Source: an uncultured Chloroflexota bacterium (GTDB lineage: Bacteria > Chloroflexota > Limnocylindria > Limnocylindrales > Limnocylindraceae). Taken from it: 8,803 bases of DNA. Within the stretch, counting starts at the first letter, position 1, and each line of letters begins with the position of its first letter. Below the pieces are notes generated by a model. It ran no database searches and was not told where the DNA came from. It worked only from the letters and a program-made list of their open reading frames with translations. The DNA is taken from NCBI GenBank assembly GCA_903847005.1, contig CAINCM010000032.1, positions 1 through 8,803 of the forward strand. Direction: 5' to 3'. This document shows, one piece after another, positions 1 through 6,461 of this stretch. Position numbers and translations under genes: made by a program.

Positions 1-280
1 CCGCGCCGATTGCACGCTGCGCCATCTCCGCATCGAAGACGGTCCCAACGCCAACGGCGAGCCGCGGGTGCGTAGCCGCAAGGCGCCCGATCGCCGCAAC
101 GGCCGCCGACTCGGCCCCGTCGCCGCGCAGGAGAAGTTCGAGTGCAGGGACGCCGCTTGCAAGACAGGCGTCGGCCCAATCGCTCACCTCCGCCACGTGT
201 AGCGGACTGATCGCGGGGAGAAGTCTCGCGCGCGAAAGGACGTCGAGTGGACTGGCGGCGGGACGGAGGTCAGGGCTCAT
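1..280 (-). CDS. eda: KDPG/KHG aldolase family protein, N-terminal part (runs off window)
   Basis: This is the first 93 codons of a minus-strand gene that continues beyond base 1. I found it by translating the reverse complement from ATG at 280. The protein resembles 2-keto-3-deoxy-6-phosphogluconate / 4-hydroxy-2-oxoglutarate aldolase, a class I TIM-barrel aldolase that cleaves KDPG to pyruvate and glyceraldehyde-3-phosphate. Visible family features are LLPAIS at the first strand (residues 20-25), [13 protein letters not shown] (41-53, with E48 matching the catalytic-site Glu of LEVTLRT) and [18 protein letters not shown] (76-93, matching GAGTVLNP...A...G). The Schiff-base lysine lies outside the window. 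LLLRG replaces the usual VTLRT, so the substrate may differ from KDPG. A GGGAG site about 9 bases upstream supports this start. The gene diverges from leuC across 62 bases. The family is fairly sure, the exact substrate is not. Confidence 0.83.
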   Translation of the reverse strand, partial: MSPDLRPAASPLDVLSRARLLPAISPLHVAEVSDWADACLASGVPALELLLRGDGAESAAVAAIGRLAATHPRLAVGVGTVFDAEMAQRAIGA

Positions 281-308
281 GGCGCGATTCTCCCACGCAC
301 GCGCGGGC

Positions 309-342
309 TTGGGGCGCTGCGCCGCTCTGGTACGCTCGCTTC
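309..342 (+). promoter_or_regulatory. putative leuC promoter, probably leaderless
   Basis: TTGGGG at 309-314 and TACGCT at 331-336 are separated by 16 bases. A TG at 328-329 precedes the -10 box, giving an extended -10 pattern (TGGTACGCT). The -10 ends 6 bases before the leuC ATG at 343, so transcription would begin at or next to the A of the start codon. No Shine-Dalgarno sequence lies between the box and ATG. The -35 match is weak (TTG only). This is inference from spacing. The 62-base gap must also hold the aldolase promoter. Confidence 0.38.
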
Positions 343-1743
343 ATGGCGAAGACGATCGTCCAGAAGATCTGGGATCAGCATGTGGTGAGCCAAGATGAGG
401 GGGCGCCCGCCATCCTCGCCATCGACCTGCACCTGATCCACGAGGTGACCAGTCCGCAGGCGTTCACCGGCCTCCGCGCACGCGGCCTGAAGGTGCGCAG
501 ACCCGACAAGACGGTCGCCACCGCCGACCACTCCATCCCGACCACGCCACGCAACCTGCCGATCGCCGACGAAGCGGCGGCGACACAGGTGAAGCAGCTC
601 GAGACGAACTGCAACGAGTTCGGCATTCCGCTGCACGGTTGGGAGTCGCCGAACCAGGGGATCGTCCACGTCATCGGGCCAGAGCTCGGCCTCACGCAAC
701 CGGGGGCCACCATCGTATGCGGCGATTCGCACACCGCCACGCACGGCGCCTTCGGCGCGCTCGCGTTCGGCATCGGCACGAGTGAGGTGGAGATGGTGCT
801 CGCCACCCAGTGCCTCCTGCAGCGCACGCCGAAGACGTATCTCGTCCGAGTGGATGGGAGGCTGCAGAGCGGCGTCTCCGCAAAGGACATCATCCTCGCC
901 CTCATCGCGCGCATCGGCGTCGGCGGCGGAACCGGCCACGTCTTCGAGTACGCGGGCGAAGCGATCCGCGCCCTCTCCATGGAGGAGCGCATGACGATCT
1001 GCAACATGAGCATCGAGGGCGGTGCACGCGCAGGACTCGTGGCCCCCGACGAGACCACGTTCGCCTATCTGAAGGGTCGTCCGCACGCGCCGCAGGGTGC
1101 GGCGTGGGACGAGGCGGTCGCGCGCTGGCGGCAGCTGCCGAGCGACCCGGGTGCAACCTACGACAAGGAGATCGTCATCGACGCGAACGCGCTCGAGCCG
1201 ATGGTCACCTACGGCACGAATCCCGGCATGGGCCTGCCGATCAGCGGCAGCGTTCCAGATCCCGCCACCGAGCGCGACCCTGCGAGTGCACGTGCGCTGG
1301 CGCGTGCCCTCGAATACATGGATCTCACCGCGGGGCAGCGCATCTTGGATCAGCCGGTGAACACCGTCTTCATCGGAAGCTGCACGAACGGTCGCATCAG
1401 CGATCTGCGGATCGCCGCGAACGTCTTCAAGGGGAAGCGCGTGGCGAGCGGCGTGCGCGTCATGGTGGTGCCCGGCTCTGCCGACGTGAAGCGCCAAGCG
1501 GAGCGCGAGGGGCTCGACGCGATCTTCCGCGACGCGGGCGCCGATTGGCGCGAGGCCGGCTGCTCCATGTGCATCGCGATGAACGGCGACCAGCTCGCCC
1601 CCGGCGAATACGCCATCAGCACCTCCAACCGCAACTTCGAAGGACGTCAGGGGAAGGGCGGTCGCACCTTCTTGGCCTCGCCGCTCACCGCCGCCGCGAC
1701 GGCGCTGCGCGGTCGCATCACCGACCCGCGGACGCTCGCCTGA
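343..1743 (+). CDS. leuC: 3-isopropylmalate dehydratase large subunit
   Basis: LeuC is the large subunit of isopropylmalate isomerase. With LeuD it converts 2-isopropylmalate to 3-isopropylmalate in leucine synthesis, in the cytoplasm, using a [4Fe-4S] cluster. The protein is 466 residues, the family's usual length. Cluster ligands are visible as C347 (FIGSCTNGR) and C407/C410 ([10 protein letters not shown]). Other aconitase-family blocks are [14 protein letters not shown] (28-41), [20 protein letters not shown] (126-145) and [11 protein letters not shown] (427-437). An in-frame ATG at 247 would give a longer protein, but it would start inside the divergent aldolase gene and add 32 residues unlike LeuC. 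ATG 343 gives the standard [16 protein letters not shown]-terminus. No ribosome binding site is seen upstream. The stop TGA overlaps the leuD ATG by one base (TGATG). No attenuator or leader peptide is visible. Confidence 0.97.
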   Translation: MAKTIVQKIWDQHVVSQDEGAPAILAIDLHLIHEVTSPQAFTGLRARGLKVRRPDKTVATADHSIPTTPRNLPIADEAAATQVKQLETNCNEFGIPLHGWESPNQGIVHVIGPELGLTQPGATIVCGDSHTATHGAFGALAFGIGTSEVEMVLATQCLLQRTPKTYLVRVDGRLQSGVSAKDIILALIARIGVGGGTGHVFEYAGEAIRALSMEERMTICNMSIEGGARAGLVAPDETTFAYLKGRPHAPQGAAWDEAVARWRQLPSDPGATYDKEIVIDANALEPMVTYGTNPGMGLPISGSVPDPATERDPASARALARALEYMDLTAGQRILDQPVNTVFIGSCTNGRISDLRIAANVFKGKRVASGVRVMVVPGSADVKRQAEREGLDAIFRDAGADWREAGCSMCIAMNGDQLAPGEYAISTSNRNFEGRQGKGGRTFLASPLTAAATALRGRITDPRTLA

Positions 1744-2375
1744 TGGGCGCGCCGAAAGTCGAGGGCTTCAGCAGCGCGCTGATCCCGCTCCCCGCGGAGA
1801 ACGTGGACACCGACCAGATCGTCCCTGCGCGCTACCTGAAGGTGGTCGTGAAGTCGGGGCTCGCCGACGCCCTCTTCCACGATTGGCGCTTCGACGAAGA
1901 CGGCACCAAGAAGACGCCGCCGTTCGTCCTCGACGATCCGCGGTATGCCGGACGAAGCATCCTCGTTGCGGGGGACAACTTCGGCACGGGTTCGAGCCGT
2001 GAACATGCGCCGTGGGCGCTCGATGCGTTCGGCATCAAGGCGATCGTCTCCACGAGCTTTGCCGACATCTTCAAGAACAACGCGCTCAAGAACGGCATCC
2101 TCCCGATCGTGGTCGATGCGACGCTGCACGCGCAGCTGATGGATGTTGCACGCAGCGGCGATGCGTCGCAGGCGAGCGTCGACCTTGCGAGCGCGACGCT
2201 GACGACACCGAGCGGCGCCGCCGTGAAGTTCGCGATCGATCCGTTCGCGCAGAAGATGCTCCTCGCGGGGCTCGACGAACTCGAATTCGTTCGCTCCAAG
2301 GAGGCCGACATCGCGGCGCATGAGCGCGCCCATCCGAGCACGATCGACACCAAGGCTCATCGGGCCATCCAGTGA
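1743..2375 (+). CDS. leuD: 3-isopropylmalate dehydratase small subunit
   Basis: LeuD is the small (swivel-domain) subunit that completes isopropylmalate isomerase with LeuC. At 210 residues it is close to the typical bacterial LeuD (about 200). Diagnostic segments are [16 protein letters not shown] (18-33), FHDWRF (45-50) and [17 protein letters not shown] (77-93), with the substrate-contacting GSSREHA loop. [16 protein letters not shown] (107-122) follows. The start ATG shares its A with the leuC stop, and there is no convincing Shine-Dalgarno sequence, so translation is probably coupled to leuC and gives matched subunit amounts. The 3' end overlaps the ilvD GTG by four bases (GTGA). Nothing is truncated or missing. 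Confidence 0.96.
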   Translation: MGAPKVEGFSSALIPLPAENVDTDQIVPARYLKVVVKSGLADALFHDWRFDEDGTKKTPPFVLDDPRYAGRSILVAGDNFGTGSSREHAPWALDAFGIKAIVSTSFADIFKNNALKNGILPIVVDATLHAQLMDVARSGDASQASVDLASATLTTPSGAAVKFAIDPFAQKMLLAGLDELEFVRSKEADIAAHERAHPSTIDTKAHRAIQ

Positions 2376-4126
2376 GCGGCGACACGGCGAAGGAGAAGGG
2401 TCCGTACGGCCGTCCGTCTGACCCTGCGAAGCGGCACTCCGCCGCGATGACCGATGGCCCGGATCGCGCGCCGGCGCGCGCCATGCTGAAGGCGATCGGC
2501 TTCACCGACGACGACCTCGCCAAGCCGATCGTCGGCGTCGCCACCACCTGGATCGAGACGATGCCGTGCAACTACAACCAGCGCGAGCTCGCCGACGCGG
2601 TGAAGCGCGGCATCCGGCGCGCGGGCGGCACGCCGATGGAGTTCGGCACCGTCTCCGTCTCAGACGGTGTGGCCATGGGCACCGAAGGGATGAAGGCGTC
2701 GCTCATCTCGCGCGACCTCATCGCCGACTCCATCGAGCTCGTCGCAGCGGGGCACAGCTTCGACGGCATCGTCTGCCTCACCGGTTGCGACAAGACGAGC
2801 CCGGGCGCCGCGATGGCCCTCGGTCGCCTGAACATTCCGGGCCTCATCCTCTACAACGGCACGATCCTTCCCGGGTCCTTCAACGGAAAAGACGTCACCG
2901 TGCAGAGCGTCTTCGAGGCGGTCGGTGCGTATCGCGCCGGGAAGATCAGCGCCGACGAGCTCTGGGCGCTGGAGAACGCCGCCTGTCCGGGGCCCGGCGC
3001 ATGCGGCGGCCAGTTCACCGCGAACACGATGAGCATGGCGATGGAGGTGCTCGGCCTCTCCCCCGCTGGGCTGAACGGCATCCCCGCACCGGACCCAGAC
3101 AAGATCGCAGCCGCCGAACGGGCCGGCGAGATGGCCGTGCAACTCGTGCGCGATGATGTTCGCCCGCGCGCACTCGTCACCGAGCGTGCGCTGGAGAACG
3201 CGATTCGCGCCGTGGGCGCGACCGCAGGATCGACGAACGCGGTGCTGCACCTGCTCGCCATCGCACGAGAGTTCGATCTCCCGCTCGAGATCGAGGCATT
3301 CGAGCGACTCGGAGAGTCGACCCCCGTCATCGGGAATCTCATTCCAGGGGGGAGCTACGCCGCACTCGACCTCTACAAGGCGGGAGGCATCGCCCTGGTG
3401 TTGCGCGAGCTCGCCTCCGCGGACCTGCTCCACACCGACGAGCGCACCGTGGACGGACGCACGATCGGCGAGATCGCGGCGAGCGCCAAAGAGACGCCGA
3501 ACCAGAAGGTGGTCTATCCGATCGGTGCGCCGCTTTCGCCCAACGGCGGACTCACCGTGCTGCGCGGATCGCTCGCACCAGACGGCGCGATCGTCAAGCT
3601 CGCCGGTCACGCGCGACGACACCACAGCGGTCCAGCACGCGTCTTCGACGGCGAAGAGGCCGCCTTCGCCGCCATCCGTGCAAACAGCGTCAAGGCGGGC
3701 GACGTCGTGGTGATTCGATACGAAGGTCCGGTCGGCGGACCGGGGATGCGCGAGATGCTCGCCGTCACCGCCGCCCTCGTCGGCCAGGGGCTTGGTGACG
3801 ACGTGGCGCTGATCACCGACGGGCGATTCTCCGGCGCCACGCACGGTTTCATGGTGGCGCACATCGCACCCGAGGCGGCGCTCGGCGGGCCGATCGGCCT
3901 GATCGAAGAGAACGACACGATCACCATCGACGTTGCGGCACACGAGCTGCGACTCGAGGTCGATGAGGCAACGCTTGCGAAACGCCGCGCGGCATGGCGC
4001 GCACCGGCGCCGAAGTACACGGGCGGCGTCTGGGCGAAGTATGCGGCACTGGTGAGCAGCGCCTCTGATGGCGCGATCACCACAGGGAAGCGCCTGAAGC
4101 GCGCACTCGACACTGCAGCCGAGTAG
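2372..4126 (+). CDS. ilvD: dihydroxy-acid dehydratase
   Basis: IlvD dehydrates 2,3-dihydroxyisovalerate and 2,3-dihydroxy-3-methylvalerate to the keto-acid precursors of valine/leucine and isoleucine. It has 584 residues and the MPCN form of the first cysteine motif, so it belongs to the shorter class rather than the ~616-residue E. coli type. Fe-S ligands are C66 (ETMPCNYN), C139 (LTGCDKT) and C211 ([14 protein letters not shown]). K141 after C139 is the lysine that is carbamylated and binds Mg in characterised relatives. The block [20 protein letters not shown] (95-114) and a C-terminal [11 protein letters not shown] stretch are typical. The GTG start sits in a GTGA overlap with leuD. A later ATG (codon 26) would remove residues that the family normally retains before [13 protein letters not shown]. 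The N-terminus is about 15 residues longer than usual. The C-terminal AHIAPEA replaces the common GHVSPEA. Confidence 0.96.
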   Translation: MSGDTAKEKGPYGRPSDPAKRHSAAMTDGPDRAPARAMLKAIGFTDDDLAKPIVGVATTWIETMPCNYNQRELADAVKRGIRRAGGTPMEFGTVSVSDGVAMGTEGMKASLISRDLIADSIELVAAGHSFDGIVCLTGCDKTSPGAAMALGRLNIPGLILYNGTILPGSFNGKDVTVQSVFEAVGAYRAGKISADELWALENAACPGPGACGGQFTANTMSMAMEVLGLSPAGLNGIPAPDPDKIAAAERAGEMAVQLVRDDVRPRALVTERALENAIRAVGATAGSTNAVLHLLAIAREFDLPLEIEAFERLGESTPVIGNLIPGGSYAALDLYKAGGIALVLRELASADLLHTDERTVDGRTIGEIAASAKETPNQKVVYPIGAPLSPNGGLTVLRGSLAPDGAIVKLAGHARRHHSGPARVFDGEEAAFAAIRANSVKAGDVVVIRYEGPVGGPGMREMLAVTAALVGQGLGDDVALITDGRFSGATHGFMVAHIAPEAALGGPIGLIEENDTITIDVAAHELRLEVDEATLAKRRAAWRAPAPKYTGGVWAKYAALVSSASDGAITTGKRLKRALDTAAE

Positions 4127-4128
4127 TC

Positions 4129-4134
4129 GGGAGG
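4129..4134 (+). promoter_or_regulatory. ribosome binding site of the 72-residue membrane protein
   Basis: GGGAGG lies between the ilvD stop (4124-4126) and ATG 4139, with a 4-base spacer. A strong site in a 12-base gap is good evidence that the small reading frame is translated. Confidence 0.65.
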
Positions 4135-4138
4135 CAGC

Positions 4139-4357
4139 ATGAGCGACAAGAAGCCGGTGGATCCTCGCGATCCGCGACGCGGCCTCCGCGGACTCGACGT
4201 CCCCGTCATCCCAGGCAGCGAGCCGCCCGATCCAGAGCGCGCCGCGGAGCAGGAGCGACGCGGCCTCTTCGGCGTGAAACTGATCGTCGGCGGGCTCGTG
4301 GGAACCGCCATCATCTTCACGATTCTCGACATCATCGCCCAGCGACTCGGAGGCTAG
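4139..4357 (+). CDS. small single-pass membrane protein, function unknown
   Basis: This 72-residue protein is not one I recognise. Residues 1-42 are hydrophilic, rich in Pro, Asp, Arg and Glu (DPRDPRRGLRGLDVPVIPG, then a charged ERAAEQERR run). Residues 43-67 (LFGVKLIVGG through IIAQ) form one likely transmembrane helix with a GxxxG step (G51/G55) and an acidic D64 near its far end. It ends in QRLGG. Basic residues R40, R41 and K47 flank the N-terminal side, so an N-in orientation is likely. There is no signal peptidase site. A GGGAGG site and tight packing between ilvD and the M20 gene support expression in the same transcript. The next gene's GGAGG lies inside its last two codons. It could be a conserved lineage-specific protein. 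I assign no function. Confidence 0.66.
   Translation: MSDKKPVDPRDPRRGLRGLDVPVIPGSEPPDPERAAEQERRGLFGVKLIVGGLVGTAIIFTILDIIAQRLGG
4349..4353 (+). promoter_or_regulatory. ribosome binding site deciding the TTG start of the M20 gene
   Basis: GGAGG lies within the last codons of the small membrane protein gene, 5 bases before TTG 4359. It fixes the otherwise unusual TTG as the start. The next in-frame ATG is far inside the conserved domain. Confidence 0.62.
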
Positions 4358-4358
4358 A

Positions 4359-5864
4359 TTGAGCAGCTCGCAGTTCGCCGCCACCGCCGCCGAGCGATTC
4401 CCCGCGGGACTCCCCTCCGCATCTCTGGATCCGGCGCTCCTCAAGAGGATCGGCGCGGAGGCCTCGCAGGACCTGGTGCAACTGATCCGCGCCGAGAGCG
4501 TCAACCCGCCGGGGAACGAGACGCGCGCCGCCAAGGTGCTGATCGAACTGCTCAAGCGCGAAGGACTGGAGCCCGAGTTCTACGAGCCGATCCCCGACCG
4601 CGGCAATGTGAGCGTGCGCCTGCGCGGCAGCGCCTCCGCCGCCAACCCAAACCTCGACCCGCGCGACAAAGAGAACGGCGCGCTGCTCCTCTTCGCACAC
4701 TTGGATGTGGTTCCCGCCAACCAAGACGGCTGGACGGTGAATCCATTCGAAGGCGTCGTGAAAGAGGGCTATGTCTGGGGACGCGGCGCCGTCGACATGA
4801 AGGGCGCGCTCGCCGTCCAGGTCGGCGTGATCCGACTCCTCTGCGCCCGTGCCCGAGCCGCGGGCCTCGACCCGGCGAAGGACCCGATCCCCGGGCTTCG
4901 ACGCGACATCATCCTCACCGCGACGGCGGACGAGGAGACGGGTGGCGAGGACGGCATCGCACTCGTGTTGCGCGATCGGAAGCACTGGCTCGACGCCGCC
5001 GTCGGACTCACCGAGGCGGGAGGGATGACGATCACCGCCGCCGGTCGACGCATCTACCCGCTCCAGGTCGCGGAGAAGGGATTCGCGCGATTCAACATCA
5101 CGGTGAGCGGGCGATGGGGCCACGCCTCCATGCCGGACAGCGACAACGCCCTGCTGCGCGCCGCACAGATCGTCGAGCGCGTCTCGGTCCCCGGTCCGGT
5201 GCAGTTCGTCAAGGAGAACGAAGCGCTCGTCGGCGCGCTCCGTGCGGCACTCCCGGAGCAGGCGATCAAGCGCCTCGAGCGGCTCCTCGCCGAGACGAGC
5301 TTCAGCGACGCGGTGCCGCTGAACAGCGAAGCGCCGACCGCCGGCTGCGCCCCTGAGCTGCTCCGTGCGCTCCGCGCGGTCCTGCGCGACACGTTCGCCC
5401 CGACGATCATCGCCTCAGGGATTCGCTCCAACGTCCTTCCGGGATCCGCAACGCTCACCGTGGACAGCCGCATCCTGCCCGGAACGACGCGCGAGCAGGC
5501 GCAGGCCAACATGCTGGAACGCATCGGTGCCGACCTCGCCCCGTTTGTGAAGGCAGAGCTGACCGAGTACGGACACGCGGTGAGCAATCCGATGGATCAC
5601 GAGATCCTTGGCATCGCCTCCGCGGCGATTCGCGCGCGCGACGGCGAAGCGATCCTGATGCCGGCGGTGGCACCGTACGCCACCGATGCGAAGATCACCG
5701 TTCCAGCGGGGATTCCAACCTACGGATTCTCGCCGTACCTCCTGGATCCGAACGAGCGATTCATGGAGCGCTTCCACGGAGTGGACGAGCGCGTCTCATC
5801 GGAGGCGCTCGCCTGGGGCGTCGAGGTGCTCTACGACGTCACGATGGGGTACGCGGGGGAGTAG
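4359..5864 (+). CDS. M20 family metallohydrolase (ArgE/DapE/carboxypeptidase-like)
   Basis: This is a cytoplasmic-looking di-zinc hydrolase of 501 residues with no signal peptide. All expected ligands are present: H114 and D116 (AHLDVVP), bridging D146 (GRGAVDMKGALA), catalytic E192 and metal-binding E193 (TADEETGG), E219 (LTEAGG) and H473 (RFHGVDERVS). H255 in GHASMP, within the dimerisation (lid) domain, matches the histidine supplied across the dimer in DapE-type enzymes. NVLPG (358-362) is the usual motif before the return to the catalytic domain. The length suits the larger carboxypeptidase S-like branch rather than ArgE or DapE (about 380). The substrate is unknown: a dipeptide, N-acyl amino acid or similar amide. 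It follows the small membrane protein without a gap. Its 3' end overlaps the convergent marR gene by 26 bases. No link to branched-chain amino acid synthesis is shown beyond position. Confidence 0.9.
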   Translation: MSSSQFAATAAERFPAGLPSASLDPALLKRIGAEASQDLVQLIRAESVNPPGNETRAAKVLIELLKREGLEPEFYEPIPDRGNVSVRLRGSASAANPNLDPRDKENGALLLFAHLDVVPANQDGWTVNPFEGVVKEGYVWGRGAVDMKGALAVQVGVIRLLCARARAAGLDPAKDPIPGLRRDIILTATADEETGGEDGIALVLRDRKHWLDAAVGLTEAGGMTITAAGRRIYPLQVAEKGFARFNITVSGRWGHASMPDSDNALLRAAQIVERVSVPGPVQFVKENEALVGALRAALPEQAIKRLERLLAETSFSDAVPLNSEAPTAGCAPELLRALRAVLRDTFAPTIIASGIRSNVLPGSATLTVDSRILPGTTREQAQANMLERIGADLAPFVKAELTEYGHAVSNPMDHEILGIASAAIRARDGEAILMPAVAPYATDAKITVPAGIPTYGFSPYLLDPNERFMERFHGVDERVSSEALAWGVEVLYDVTMGYAGE

Positions 5865-6411
5865 CCGGCGCGCGCGTCGCAAGCGCGGCAACTGCTGCCG
5901 CGACCAGTCCTCGCTCCGCGGCGGGAAGCCTGCGCACCACGCCGACGAACTGCTCGGCACGTCCGCGATCGATCGCCGTGAGCATCGACTCGCCCGCCGC
6001 CGCCAGCAGGTGCACGCGCCGGCGCCTGTCTTCCGCGGCGATCACGCGCAACAGCCTGCGGGCCACAAGCCCGGCGACGAGGCGACTGGTGGCCGAGTGA
6101 GACCGGCGAAGTTCGACCGCGATCTCTGCAACGTTGCGCGCGCGGCCATCGGCAAGGAGATAGAGCGCCGCAACTTGGGCGAGCGAGAGATCGGTCGGTG
6201 CCAGCTGTTGCGCCGTCGAGAGGACGAGCTCGCGCCAGAGGCGCCGAATCGAGACGATCCGGCCGCCGATCTCGCCGAGGCTCTGGCGCCGACGCGCGAC
6301 CTCGTCCACGCCGGTGCCGAGTGGAACTCGACCCACCCCCGCAAGGCGGCTGCGCAACTCGTCGGCTGCTCGCGAGAGGTCGGGTAGGCGACGCCGCTTG
6401 TTTGTATGCAT
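5839..6411 (-). CDS. MarR-family transcriptional regulator
   Basis: This is a winged-helix DNA-binding protein, 190 residues from ATG 6411. Residues 75-87 (LSLAQVAALYLLA) match the helix before the HTH. Residues 92-121 hold the helix-turn-helix (NVAEIAVEL, then recognition helix SHSATSRLVAGLV). Residues 126-139 (AEDRRRRVHLLAAA) are the wing with the conserved Asp-Arg-Arg. Helices at 47-70 and 141-180 would form the dimer interface. The first 45 residues are basic and longer than in a minimal MarR. No cysteine sensor is present. An alternative TTG start at 6423 would add MYAY and has GGAGAGG 4 bases upstream (6434-6428). ATG 6411 has no close Shine-Dalgarno site. The gene is divergent from fabD, and a 22-bp inverted repeat overlaps its start, so autoregulation plus control of the fab genes is the likely role. 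The ligand is unknown, with acyl-CoA or acyl-ACP a reasonable guess. The 3' end runs 26 bases into the M20 gene. Confidence 0.88.
   Translation of the reverse strand: MHTNKRRRLPDLSRAADELRSRLAGVGRVPLGTGVDEVARRRQSLGEIGGRIVSIRRLWRELVLSTAQQLAPTDLSLAQVAALYLLADGRARNVAEIAVELRRSHSATSRLVAGLVARRLLRVIAAEDRRRRVHLLAAAGESMLTAIDRGRAEQFVGVVRRLPAAERGLVAAAVAALATRAPATPPRTPS
5884..5902. other. GC-rich hairpin near the convergent M20/marR ends
   Basis: CGCGGCA (5884-5890) and TGCCGCG (5896-5902) form a perfect 7-bp stem with a 5-base loop, 20 bases past the M20 stop and inside the marR coding end. There is no T-run on either strand. It could slow or end transcription from either side, but in GC-rich coding DNA such a stem may be chance. 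Confidence 0.22.
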
Positions 6412-6423
6412 ATACGCATACAA
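6402..6423. promoter_or_regulatory. 22-bp inverted repeat, probable MarR operator
   Basis: The arms TTGTATGC (6402-6409) and GCATACAA (6416-6423) are exact reverse complements around ATATAC. In the 6-base centre only the A6410/C6415 pair breaks symmetry, so 20 of 22 positions match. The AT-rich site stands out in a GC-rich sequence and has the size and dyad symmetry typical of MarR dimer operators. It covers the marR start codon (6411-6409). It also contains TACAAT (6419-6424, last base outside the palindrome), a possible -10 box for fabD, and TATTGT on the minus strand (6425-6420), a possible -10 for marR. A bound dimer would therefore block both directions. Read another way, TATGCATA (6405-6412) and TACGCATA (6413-6420) are adjacent direct repeats differing by one base. 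Confidence 0.68.
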
Positions 6424-6449
6424 TACACCTCTCCACGCGGGCGCCCGAC

Positions 6450-6461
6450 TACGATGCCCGC
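6450..6461 (+). promoter_or_regulatory. putative leaderless -10 element of fabD
   Basis: TACGAT at 6450-6455 ends 6 bases before the fabD ATG (6462), the same distance as the TACGCT box before leuC. No Shine-Dalgarno sequence precedes ATG 6462. No good -35 box lies 16-18 bases upstream. The alternative is TACAAT at 6419-6424 with TTGTTT (6398-6403, 15-base spacing), which would give a leader of about 30 bases. The two options cannot be separated from sequence alone. Confidence 0.32.

Noticed and set aside
313..323. Short dyad GGCGC-T-GCGCC between the aldolase gene and leuC
   Set aside because: The arms are only 5 bp of pure G/C in GC-rich DNA, likely chance. It lies in the leuC promoter spacer, so an operator cannot be excluded, but nothing else supports it.
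247..342. Extended N-terminus for leuC from ATG 247
   Set aside because: The extra 32 residues do not resemble LeuC and overlap the divergent aldolase start. ATG 343 gives the standard 466-residue protein with the E. coli-equivalent cysteine numbers.
277..1497. 406-codon minus-strand frame opposite leuC
   Set aside because: It is an antisense shadow of leuC. It also conflicts with the real minus-strand aldolase gene starting at 280.
2660..4555. 631-codon open frame on the minus strand, antisense to ilvD
   Set aside because: The translation is rich in Arg, Ala and Gly with no domain signature and lies opposite strongly conserved ilvD. Long antisense frames are expected at this GC content.
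6198..6461. Upstream extension of the fabD frame by 88 codons
   Set aside because: The extension runs antisense through marR and across the operator and is Arg/Pro-rich with no FabD homology. FabD homology begins at TWIFPGQGSQ just after ATG 6462.
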